Positions 21,746 through 32,229 of a stretch of 36,483 bases of DNA are shown here, piece by piece. The notes below the pieces were generated by a model. That model had not been told where the DNA came from. It saw only the letters and a list, made by a program, of their open reading frames with translations, and searched no databases. Position numbers and translations under genes: made by a program. The stretch comes from Mesaphorura yosii (taxonomy: Eukaryota; Arthropoda; Collembola; Poduromorpha; Tullbergiidae): NCBI GenBank assembly GCA_009869945.1, contig WIXG01000582.1:1-36483 (forward strand), written 5' to 3'. Every line of letters starts with the position of its first letter. The first letter of the stretch is position 1.

Positions 21746-21807
21746 CTCAGTCATGATTTTCTTGTCGATCTGATCGACATTCGTGCTCAGTGTTCAGTGC
21801 CCGGCCT

Positions 21808-24800
21808 TCATGAATTTTCCGGGCATTTTGACGGCGACTGTGGTTGTGACTGCAGAGGACACTGCTGCTGTGGAGGCTGCAGAGTACATTGGTGCTGAGG
21901 TTGTGTAGGGCATAGCTGAGGACAAGCACGGTGACAGACGTTTGTAGGTGGCATGCGCGGGCACACGCTGGAGCTGGAGCCCGCCTCACAAGTCTCAGAT
22001 GCACCTCCGCAGAGCTCCTGCAGATCAGAGAAGGATCGTCTGGAAATTTCACACGCGGCCGCTGAGGCTGGAAGCACAAATGGGCATCGTGCGCGCGTGC
22101 TCGTCCCCGGAGTCGTCCCGACCACCATCAGGTCGAATTCTGACGTACGGCGGGCCAGATGCTGAACTTGAGACACAGACACTGGACATCTCTCTCGGTC
22201 AAGTTCTTGGCGTGTTTCTCGCATTGCCGCAGTGTACGCCTCCAAGTATGTGTCCAGCTGGGATTTGAGGAGACATAACGCGTCTGGTTGAGGCGCGAAG
22301 GTAGCGGCCACGTCGGGTGGAAGGACGACACACGCAGGTGACGAGTCCTCTTGTGGGCTGGAGCTGGAGTCTTCGCAGTACGGTGCGAATGGAGTCGTCG
22401 CGTTTTCGCCAAGTAGCAGGTACTGATGCAAATTAGTCGTGCGGGAGCGGGGCGGTGACGTGGGAGCAGCAGACAAGCGTTCATCAGCCAAATTCTTCAT
22501 CCAATCGTCAGTTCCCTTCTTCTTCCAGTTTTCACTGACGGGTTTGCACTTGTCCATGTGCATTCTCAGGTCGACCAAAGACTTCGACTTTTTGCACTTC
22601 AAGGAAAGCGAGCGCTGAGCCTTCTGAATCTGAGGCTTCGACGTCGAAGCTGAAGGGATGCAGCTGGCGCTTTGCTTCAGAGTTGGCAGGTCAAAGCTCA
22701 ATCCTTTTCGAGCACCGAATTTCGACGGGACAGTATTCTTTGTGGGTGGCGACGGTGAGAATTTGAGTTCGGGAAGATTCGTGGCACTTGATTTTTTTCT
22801 AAATGGGTTCTTTCGGTTGGTGTTGGCGCTGCTGGCTGAGAACTTTGACGCAGCTTTGAGTAAGCTTGGGCTTGGTATTCTTCCTGGAACCGCAGACATC
22901 AGTTTGGGTTTGGGACTGCTGCTTCTCGGCTTGGAAATGTTGCCGTTGGCACTTGTGGTTGACGGCTTTCGTCCAATTATCCGCTGCTCCTTTGGCAATT
23001 TCCACGTGGGCACGATGACTTTGTTGTTCCGGATCAGATTTCCATGGGAGTCGAATGTAAACCGCTTCTCGACGGGTGCCTTCACGCGAGGAATGTCTTT
23101 CGATGATATGAGCGAAGCTGTCGGAACCACTTTCCCCTTTTTCGTGATGATTCCGGATGGGAACTCATTTCCGTACGGCGTCACAGACGGTCGTCGCGGT
23201 GATGTCCGCACTTTCATCTGTGATAGAGACTTGCGCAACTGTGGCTTCGGCTTCCCCGAGAATGTTCGGTTTCGAATGCTTGTCTTTGACGAGGTTCTTG
23301 ATAAGGCAAGTTCCGGTTCAACTGCGGTCAACCTCGTTTTGGAAGGCTTCCTTCCTGTGCATGCGCCGAAGCCCGTGCCTTTGTCCTGTATTGTCTTCTT
23401 TTTCTGCTGTTGCACGAATTGAGAGCTGGCCTCGTTGTACAGCTTCATGAAGTCGACGATGGACAGCGTTCGAGATGACAAGTTCTTGTTCTTGCTTGGT
23501 TTCCGCGGGGGAGCATTTTTATCACTGGCTTCATGTCCTGGTCCTGTTCCTTCTGCAGTCCAGACTTGGCTTAGGGAGCGTGCTGGTGCCCTGCCCAGCG
23601 GCGCGATCGCATGCGACGGAGTTGTGGACGGTTTTCGTTCAGGTTTCTCATCGCTGGGCGAAGATGCCGTAGTCTGATCTTTTGCTTTTGGGTCAGGAGT
23701 TGTTGAAGGCGTCCGTTTGATACTCGTGCCGCTTCCGCTGCCGCTTGACTTGAGCTTCTGCTTTGCCGGTGGTGACGTCGATGTCGACTCCGGTTTCTTC
23801 TCCGAACCTGAGCCACTGCTAACTGTGCCAGGCGAAATACCGGCGGCGCCGGAACTTGGCTGCACAGCGGTTGTGTCGGTACCCGCATTCGGGGCCCCCG
23901 AAAGTTCGGTTAGCTCAGCCTGAGCTTCAGCGACTTGGTTCACTGTTTCTGCTGCTATTTTATTGAAGATCGGCGAGTACTCAACTGGGCTCTTGAGACC
24001 AGGTTCGACCAGCATTGCAGACGCACTTGCGCCTACAGGTTGGCTCTCAACGGCTCCTGGTTTTCCGGCAACAGACGAGCTCCCTTCGGCATTCGAGCCT
24101 CCCGCGTCGGCTCCTGGCTGTGACCCGAGAACAGGAGGACTCGTAGTCGGTTCTGGCCAAGAGACTTCATCATGTGGCTGTGGTCGGCTGAATAGTGTTG
24201 GAACAGCAGGCAGACTTTCTCCGGCTGCTGTACTCGGTCGCATTGGTAGCGGTAGAGGTGATAGTTTTCGACCTTCTGCTCCAGCTCGAGCCGCTACTTC
24301 TGCTTCTGCTTCTTCAGGCGCTGCTGATGGAGCTATGAATCCTGGAACGTCGCTCGGAACAGAGACGGGGCTTTGAGGAACTGTCGTAATCAAAGTCTGA
24401 GCTCTTGGGATCGTTTCTGGCTCCTGCAATGAAGTCGGAGTCCCGGGAGTCGGAAGAGATGAGGACGGGGCTGTGGAAACGTTCTGAAAGTTTGTTGGAA
24501 CCTGGCTCGGGTTGTACTTGCTGCCATTCATCTCCTGGTCATGGAGCTGATATTGAGTATTTCCACCAGCGTCTGGGCTTGGGCTTGGTCCCGTACGTCC
24601 CGTTCCTCCTACAACTGAGACTTGGCTTTGAGAGTGGGCCGGCGTCGGTGCTCTGCCCAGTGGGGCGATCGTTGTGGATGATTGAGGACCTGGGCCAACT
24701 GTTCCTGGCGAAATACCATCACCTGAACTTGGACCCTTAGACGTATCTGCATTCGGGGACTTGGGAGGCCCAGCCTTAACTTTAGCCATTGACTTCACTA

Positions 24801-26748
24801 TTCCTGCAGCTATTTTACTGATGATTGGCGAATACTCAACTGGACTCTTGAGATCGGGTTCCGCTGGCTTCGCCGGTGTACCTGCAGCGAAGACTTGTGG
24901 ATTTTCTGCATCAGGCCGACCAGGCGATGCTGATGCCCCGTCTGCATTCGAGCCTCCTGGCTGTGACCCAGGGACAGGCATTGTAGCTGGTTCGAGCCCG
25001 GGTCCAGAAGCTCCTTCTTCAGGTGGTTGGCCCCATCGTTGTGAAACCGGAAGTGAACTTTCTCCTGTTGCTGCACTCGGTCGCATCTGTGCGGGTGCGA
25101 GTTTTCGACCTTCTGCCCCTGCTCCTTCAGGCAATGCTGATGGAACCATGAATCCCGTGGATTCCTTTCGGGTAGGAGTAACGTCGCTCAGTGCAGGTGC
25201 AAGAGGAGGGCTTTGGGCAGGGACTGTGACTGGGATTTGTGCAGCGGCCGTGGTCGGCGTTTGGACGTTGGCTTGGCTGCTCGGTCTTGGAATTGCTTCC
25301 GGCTGCTGTTTGAATGATGCGGCAGCCCGGGAGACCGAAAGAGATGAGGATGCAGGAGCTCCCTGGCCTCTAGCGCTTTCAGTCACTCCTATTCAATTAA
25401 TTATAAAGTCACTGCTCCTGGACACTAGTGGTCATAGGTTAAAAGAAAATAGAATCATCTGGCTGACCAGCAAACATCGTTGGGGCCGTAATGTCATACT
25501 GATTGACGGGCACATTCGGAGCAGACGCAGGGCCAGATGAAGTTGGAGTCGAAGCCCTTGTTTCATTGAATAGTTTGCCACCAACTGAACTGGAAGGAGC
25601 CATCAAAGTGGCTATCGCAGTTGGTCGACTTTGTTTTGGCAATTCCTCAGCCTCCGCATTTCCTGCCTGCTGCCACTGCTGCGGCTGTGGACGGGAAGGA
25701 CCCGCTACACCAATCGACTTCTCTTCAGCTTGTGGCTGTGGTTGAATGCTGGCACTCAGTCCACGTGGCTCCACGTCATGACTTGGACTTAGACGGGTGT
25801 AAGCTGGAAGATTTTCCTGTGTCTGAGCACCACCGTATGGAATTACATTGTCGTTGTGCTTCACCGGACCATAACCGAAATTTGCAGCAGGTTTTGAATA
25901 TTCCGGTGGCAGAGAAGGCACAGACTTCATCTGCGGTTGTGACTGCGGCTGCGCGTACTGGACGTTCGTCAGACCCTGCCTCAGGCTTGGGCTGTACTTG
26001 CCCTCATTCATCGCTTGCATGTGGAGCTGATCTTGAGGATTGACCTCCATTGGGAATTTATTAAACGGAGCTTTCTTGAGTGATCCCTGAGGGTTGCCGG
26101 CGCCAACGACAGAAGGCAGAGATTGAAACGGTCGAACGGCTGCAACGGGGACGTCGTTTCGACGTCGTTGGTCGTTGCCTGCAAATGGTCCCGTTGGTCC
26201 GGCAGCGGCTCCTGTAACTCTTGGACTGCCTCCAGCGACTCTGTCCAATCTCGGTCCCGAAGCATCCTTTTCATTGCTTCCCAGTGCCCCTGGTCCACTG
26301 TCACTGAGAATGTTCCTGTTTACGTTGTCACTGGCGCTGGCAGCAGCACCGGTTTGGAAGCCAGGCAAAGGCGGGCAGTTGAAGGCCATCGTGTCATAGT
26401 TGTTGTTTGGAAACGACGAGTCGTAGCACGGATTAAAGTGTATTCCTCTACCAGCGCTTGAGTTTGAGTCGGGAATTTCACAGTTTAAGGAGTCGGCAAA
26501 GTGTGGGCGTGGAGGCGGAGGTGGCCCAGCGTAGCGACGAATCAGGTCATAACATTCTGGGGAGAGCGGCTCAAATGGTCGGTCGCCAACTGGTCGTTGA
26601 TTACGACGGGTGTAGGCCACACTGAATAAAGAGAATCACAAGAATAAGTGTCTAAAGCTAGGACATCGTATCGAACCACTGAAATATTGGCACTGACTTT
26701 AACTTACTTGGGATCCACGTAGTAGGCCCCAAACTGTGAGTTGCCCAT
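21808..26748 (-). CDS. Unrecognised 1591-residue disordered protein with internal repeat modules
   Basis: I do not recognise this gene. Exons are 26708-26748, 25468-26621 and 21808-25388; introns are 86 and 79 bp and all phases agree (2, then 1). The start ATG at 26748 has context ACAAATGG and gives MGNSQFGAYYVDPN. Residues 15-400 are Pro/Gly/Asn-rich (AGPPPPPRPHF). Residues about 428-669 and 722-1017 are two copies of a long Pro/Ser/Ala-rich module. Shared landmarks are FMVPSALPEG or FIAPSAAPEE, AEGRKL, MRPS-A-GES, LKSPVEYSPI and IAPLGRAP. A partial copy lies upstream. The C-terminal half is strongly basic and Ser-rich, with KVVPTASL and KVIVPTWKL as a smaller repeated pair. A short region near the end (LLKSQLDTYLEAYTAAMRET) could be helical, followed by a Cys/Gln/Pro tail. 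Composition suggests an intrinsically disordered scaffold or cytoskeleton-associated protein, but no function can be assigned. Confidence 0.68.
23533..24420 (-). repeat. Repeat module, copy 2, in the 1591-residue protein
   Basis: Encodes residues about 722-1017: GFIAPSAAPEE, AEGRKLSP, MRPSTAAGES, GSQPGA, LKSPVEYSPIFNKIAAE, GISPGTV, IAPLGRAP. The DNA around SPVEYSPI is nearly identical in both copies (about 23963-24008 and 24812-24857), about 850 bases apart. Copy 2 has about 60 extra residues (Lys/Ser/Thr-rich) before IAPLGRAP. Confidence 0.75.
24577..25302 (-). repeat. Repeat module, copy 1, in the 1591-residue protein
   Basis: Encodes residues about 428-669. Landmarks in order: GFMVPSALPEG, AEGRKLAP, MRPSAATGES, GSQPGG, LKSPVEYSPIISKIAAG, GISPGTV, IAPLGRAP. 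Copy 2 repeats the same order. Confidence 0.75.
25958..26029 (-). repeat. Partial repeat module (QLH...KY element) in exon 2
   Basis: Encodes QLHMQAMNEGKYSPSL and TNVQ. The same element recurs in exon 3 at 24484-24549 as QLHDQEMNGSKYNPSQ and TNFQ, directly before copy 2. DNA similarity is also visible, which supports the splice joining the two exons into one gene. Confidence 0.65.
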
Positions 26749-27319
26749 TTGTAACCAGCTTAATCCAGCGTAACTGCACGTCGAATTTTGATACTCTAAT
26801 ACGAAAAGTCCCAATGTTGCGTTTCATGAGTTCAATGCCAGGGGTAGTCAGCGAATCTTGAATTTCGTTTTGCATTTGAAGTAGAAACTCAAAAACGTGA
26901 ATTGGCATTTTGGCATTCAAAGAAATCCGTTTGACAGAAAAGCTGGCTGAAACTCAGCCGTTTGAAAGAAATCGTCAGAATACACAAACGACACGGCGTG
27001 TTTTACGTAGTAACTCCTCTTTAATTGAAATTAATGAAAATGCTGCTTGGGAATTTATTCGCAGTTTATTGCATTGCGCCTTTTGTTACAATTTTGTAGT
27101 GATTGTCTATTCGGTCGCATTTATCCCTTATCACTGATTGAGGTCGTATCATTACTTTCCTGCGTATGTGCTACGACACGAGTCTACGAATTTTGTATTA
27201 CAAGATTACAACGGACGGCTGATCACTGATCGATCACATAAATTTTGAAGGAAATTACACAGAAACACGAACAACTAATAAGTTACAAGCACCCCACGTT
27301 TACAATCATCAATCATCCA
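26749..27319 (-). other. Interval between the two disordered-protein genes
   Basis: About 570 bases with no independent gene. It holds the 3' UTR of the upstream minus-strand gene, with AATAAA at 27054-27059, and the promoter and leader of the repeat protein. A long open frame across 26699-26920 overlaps the start codon in a different frame and reaches a stop after splicing. Confidence 0.5.
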
Positions 27320-30300
27320 TCAACAGTAGTCCAGAAGCTTATTCTCGCCGTATCTTCGTTTCATATGGATCTTCAGCAGTTTCTTGACTTCTTGATCGAC
27401 TGTCGCGTCGTTGCGAACAATCGCCGTTAGCAGATGAACGTCAAGGTCGAGGTAAAGGTCAACGTCTCTGTCAATGGAGTTCGCGCCGGAAGCAGCCTCG
27501 GGCCGTGGTTCGCATTCGGAATTGGCAGGAGTCGTAGGAGGAAGTGGCGGAGGCAGCTGAGGCTGCTGTAAAGGCAAAGCACAAAAGGAGAAAGTTAGAG
27601 GTCAAAGGGCGAAGAAAGACGGGCAAATGTTCATTCGGAACATTCGAGGCATAAGATTCTGCTTCATCTTCATATCAGGGCGGAATCCAGTTTTTTTATC
27701 ACAGTAGTCACAAAAATCACGTCCATGCGTCAGCGTTCGTCCACTTACACCGAGTTCTTTACCGGGAGCAGCCTCGAAACTTCGAACTGCATTTGCATCA
27801 CCGCCGCTGCTGCTGCTTCTAGCAGGAATTCGTGGTTCGTCTACCACCAAATACATCCAGTCTTCGAGGTACTCAGGAATGACCGTCTCGACAGCAGGAA
27901 ATTGGCCGTCAGCAGTTTCCCTGCGAGAAACAGTCCGTAAGTTCCAGATTTCGTCCAATATTACCACTAGCTGAATTGCACGGAGCACGATGGTGGCTTA
28001 CCTTCGCACGATAACATTCAGATCAATTCCAGCCTCGCTGTCGCCCACGCCCAACTTTCCACGAATCGGTGATGCGGGATTCGAAATTCCTTTAGGCATT
28101 AGCAAAGTGTACGCGATTGGGCTTCTGTCGATGTCGATCTCCTCCACAGGCAAAGGCAGTGACGACGACGAGTGGGGCGATTGCATTGGAGACTGACGAT
28201 GAAATTGATAAATGGCGTGCGTGTCGTTCTCCGATTTGTGGAACCGTACTTTGGTCGGACTGCAGACAATTTCTTCGCCGTTCTCCGCGTCCTCGTCGAG
28301 TTCTGACCTCTTTTCTGTTGCAGTGTGTTCTGATACTGACGTTGGTGAAAGTCTTTCGTGGAGCTCTTTAAACTGGACTGATTTTCCAGTGCCAGTAGAG
28401 ACGCCGGCCGAAGAACGTGCAGGTGCAGGCGTCGTTTCAGGTTCCGCGTCTGTCTGCAATGCGGCAGCTCGGCTGATTTGGCTCATCACATCTTTCAGCT
28501 TAATCACATCCCTGGCGGCTGCTTTCAGAATTGATTTCCGCTCCTGCTTCGTCTTCGCCTTGCCGTCGGTGCTCAGCTCGGAGTCGAATTCTACAACGCT
28601 TTGCGCAGGCGAAGACTGTGTGAATGCTGACCGCTTTTCCGGGAACTGACAGCTCTTATTGGCACTGTGACAATGTACCAGCGCCTTCTTGGCTGTGGGC
28701 CATTTGGGTGATGCTGCTGCTTTTTCCTGTGCCGGAGCAGATTTTGGAGGCGGCACTCCCACACCAACGCGCTTCTTTGTCGCGGCCCCCGTCGCCGTTG
28801 ATGCCGGTCGCGGTGGTGGTGAGGAAGGATTTGGATCGAACGGCCTTGGCCTGACAATCGGCGTGAGAGGACGTTTCGGCTTGGCAATGCCACTAGCAAT
28901 GACGCCCTTTCCTTTTGTGGGTGAGGTCGGAGCAGGCTTCTTCTTTGGTGCGTAGTGAATCTGTGGGAAATACGGCGATGAAGGACGAGGACGTGCTTGC
29001 TGGAGTCGATGTGGAGAACTCATCAGTCGCTGCAGAGCGGCGCTTGGCTTGGCGGGATTGGTCGTCGTGGTCTTCGTCTTCTCATGTTGCACACGCGCTG
29101 CTAGTGAGGGAATAATCGGAAGCTTCACTTGGGCAGAAGTCGCAGCGAGACTCTTAGCATAGGCGGAGACTGGCACCTTCTTTGGCTTTGGCGTTGGGGC
29201 CTTTGTCGCAGATTGTGGTCTTTGTGATCTTGTCCCTGGCCCTGGCCAGATCTTTGGTTCGGGAAGGCGAAAGGTCATGCGATCAGTGAACTTGTAAACT
29301 CGCTCTGGCGTAGGCTGTTGCTGTTTGGCCGCCGAAGGCGCTTCTGCTTCCCCGCCCTCTCGGCGCATTCTCTCTTCCCGAATTCGGATCACGGCCTGCA
29401 TGAGTCCTTCGATTATGTTCGGATCTCCTTCGACGACAGCTTTGGGCTTAGGTTTTGTCTTTTTCGCTTGATCTGACAAATCACTCACAGGGCGTTGTTG
29501 CGGACCCGGCTGTGGATCGTCCCGAAACCTGCCCGTCGCTGAAGTTCCGGCAGTTCCCGTTCCCAGCGTTGATCGGTCTTTGGCGAAGGTGGTTGCAGCA
29601 GCAGAAACTCCGCCATTTGTTGTAGGAGGGGCAGTTGTCGGTCGATGTGCAATGTCAACAAGTTTCACGGCCTGAGCGTCTCCACCACACGCTGCTACAG
29701 TTGGTGTCGGTGCGGCTTCGGCAGGGACAGCGACGCCAGCGCCAGCCGAAGGCAGAAGACGCCTTTCCAGAGGGCGCTGCACTTCAGGAAGACCGGCTAA
29801 AGCTATCGGTGAGTTTTGTAGCCACTCTTTGACTTTGCTGAACGGGTTGAGAATTCTTGATCCCAACGCAGAAGGCGCAGGAGCAGCGACAGCGGCAGAT
29901 TTGCTTTTGCTCCGTTTACGGCAAGTTTTAGCGAGTTGGCTCTTCAGCTGGCCTTGAATCAAGCGAGTAAGTTCGCTGACGAGGATTTTAGAGTCTGCCA
30001 GAGTTGCCAGAGTTTGGGCTTCAGTGTCGACCCCAACGTCAACGTTAGCATTCTCATTGGCCTGTGCTTGCGTAAGCGCGTGTGGGAGTTCTGTGGAATA
30101 CGAGGAAGGATACTCTTCTTGCTGAAGATTCAAGCTGAGTATGTTATAGTAATCCAAGTACTCGTCCGTGGACACGAAGGCATCTTTCGTGTGCTGGCTG
30201 CTGCAGGTGTGGTCCGTGTTGGCCTCCATGCTCAACGCACTGCCACTGCCATTCGATTCAGAGCTCAGGTTTTGGCTTTCAACTTCAAATTGACGCTGGT

Positions 30301-31950
30301 TTGCTTTCATTTCTTCTGGTTCTTCTGCCCTTTGTCTTGGGCTTGGGTCGTCCTGGTCCTTGTAGGCCGAGACCACAGCCTCAGCCACAATCTGAGTCTG
30401 AGTCTCCGCAGTCTTCGGCCGCACGTAACCGGGCAAAAGTTCCACATTCGTAGAAATTCTAGAAATTTTGCTCTGGATCGTCGCTGACGCCCTGAGTCGA
30501 TGCCAACGGGAGGCAACAATTTTTGGTTTCGCATGCAGCGTCGGTTGCAGAAGGCGTGGCGCCGATTGGGTTTCCTTGCAGGGAATCCGATTCTTGTTGC
30601 GAACCTTGGCGAACATGCGCCGACGTTCCTCGACCTCCTCGTCAGGCTCGCCATCACCATCGCTAAAGTCATCATCATCGTCCGAATCGGACTCGGATTG
30701 TGATTCGCCGGATTCCTCGTCGCTCCTATTTTCCGTGTCGGCATCGGTCGCAGTCCCCGTCCCAGTTCCAGAACGGTGGCTGTCACCATCGCCTTCTTCT
30801 CCGTCTCCTTGGCCGCTGCTCGTCGCCGTCTCGTAAAGCTCTTCAGTTTCGGAAGAAACGATGACCACCGCCTTGGCCCTTGACCTTGACTGCCTTTCTT
30901 GACTTGGCCTTCCGGATTCATCTTCAGCAGGAACCTGCTCAGTCTCGTCTTCTTTCTTGTGAGTCCTTTTCTTCCATGTAATTTCTACATCACAAGACAG
31001 AAATTAGCCTCATTTCCCATTGAGAATTAAGAATTACATTTACCTGGGAGGGGAATTGCATGCCTGCTTCTGAAGACTCTCCGAAGACTTACTCCTGCTC
31101 TACTTTTGCCTCGCTCCTTGATTTTCATGGACAAATCACAGGCCGACGAGCTTCTACTGGCCATTTGCTTCGGTGGCTGCTTCAACACAACAAATTCATC
31201 ATCCATCTCTTCGTCCGTCCCCGTACCTGCGCCTTGCCCTTGACGCCTGGAAGACATGGCCCGCCTCCCTGCCGCTCGTCCGAATCCACCCTCTTGATTT
31301 TGGTCGATGAATTCCAAGGAAGTCTTTTTGGCTTGTTTTTGCTGACCTCCTGGAACTTCAGCTGCTGGGGCCCCTTCTTGTCTGTGTCTGATACGAAACT
31401 TAACGTTGATTGGCGGGAATTTTGTAATTGTGCCCTTGCCCGTGCCTGCAAATTTTCGATACTGATTTGATTCTTCTGTGGAGTCGTTTCCTTTTCTTTC
31501 TGCTTCTGCTTCGGCCTTGGCAGGCACCGTCGGAGAATCGATTCGGTTGGAGCCGTCAGACTCGCGTACTTCATCATCATTGTCATTGTCAGGATTGTTT
31601 GTGCCGTCGCGTTCTTCCTCGTCGTCACTCGACAGCCTCCGCCGTTGCTTTTGCTGCTGCTGTTCACGTTGTCGTTGCGAAGACGACGAAGGCCAAGGCG
31701 CCCAAGGCTCGTCTTGGTCTTGTGTCATGGTATTGTAGGAGTAAGAAGTGCAGAGACTGCAGTGGACGGTTGTTGTTCTTGCGGCTCTTGGCTTGATCCT
31801 GCTTGTGCTGCGTACACGGACATGTGGACGGTCAGGACGGGAATTATTTCGCGTTTGCGATTTTGGCTTTGGCATTGCGATTTTAGGAAAACTCATTCGC
31901 TCATCATCACGCTCTCGCTCATCCTCGTATTCAGCTTTCAAGAACAACAT
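27320..31950 (-). CDS. Unrecognised 1435-residue disordered, charged protein
   Basis: I do not recognise this gene. Exons are 31044-31950, 28002-30984, 27749-27920 and 27320-27565 (introns 59, 81 and 183 bp; phases agree). Exon 1 has charged and Gln/Arg-rich runs, then acidic SSDDEEERD and NDNDDEVRES. The second exon opens with a Lys/Arg/Glu stretch and an acidic Ser/Asp/Glu tract (SDSDDDDDFSDGDGEPDEEV). A helical basic part follows (LTRLIQGQLKSQLAKTCRKR). A long Pro/Lys/Thr-rich region contains FRLPEPKIWPGP and SSPYFPQIHYAPKKK. The C-terminus looks folded: IDIDRSPIAYTLLMPKG, then GIDLNVIVRRET and VIPEYLEDWMYLVVD, ending with VDLYLDLDVHLLTAIVRN and VDQEVKKLLKIHMKRRYG. The start is uncertain: ATGs at 31950, about 31896 and about 31728 are in frame. 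The tail could be a ciliary or cytoskeletal scaffold element, but that is a guess. Confidence 0.62.
27566..27748 (-). other. Longer last intron, open if retained, in the 1435-residue protein gene
   Basis: The donor is a perfect GTAAGT and the acceptor is CTTTACAG. If the intron is retained, the frame stays open for 48 codons (VSGRTLTHGRDFCDYCDKK and on) to TGA at 27602-27604. That gives an alternative Cys-containing C-terminus without the conserved-looking end. Confidence 0.35.
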
Positions 31951-32229
31951 CAACAATACGTTTGTTGTAAATCAACGATAGCGATAGCGAAGGCGACAGC
32001 TGATAATGGAAGGAGCGCAGGCAGGGCAAGGCAAGCACAGGACTGCAATGCAATCAGAGGATTTAAGGCAGGGCAGGAGAAAAGAGGAGGTCAAAGGTTA
32101 AATTAGCTAAATAAGATCCAACATTTTATTTGAACGATCATAATCACAATCCACTACCCAAATCCATATTAATACGGATACGATGCGGTGCCATGCTAAA
32201 TACATAAATTCGGTTTCGTGCGTCTACGA
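31951..32229 (-). other. Short interval between the C2HC zinc-finger gene and the 1435-residue protein gene
   Basis: About 280 bases. Contains the 3' UTR of the zinc-finger gene with AATAAA on the minus strand at 32125-32130, then a short purine-rich stretch (GGCAGGGCAAGGCAAG) that must hold the promoter and leader of the downstream gene. Confidence 0.45.

Noticed and set aside
26740..26748. Possible N-myristoylation of the MGNSQFG start
   Set aside because: The residue at the position normally requiring a small side chain is Phe, so it does not fit the consensus well.
26699..26920. 73-codon minus-strand frame covering the start of the 1591-residue gene
   Set aside because: Spliced into the next exon it hits a stop within a few codons, while the MGNSQFGAYY frame continues for 1591 residues with matching phase.
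27320..31950. Possible TALPID3/KIAA0586 homologue
   Set aside because: The general layout is similar, but I found no aligned motif convincing enough to name it.
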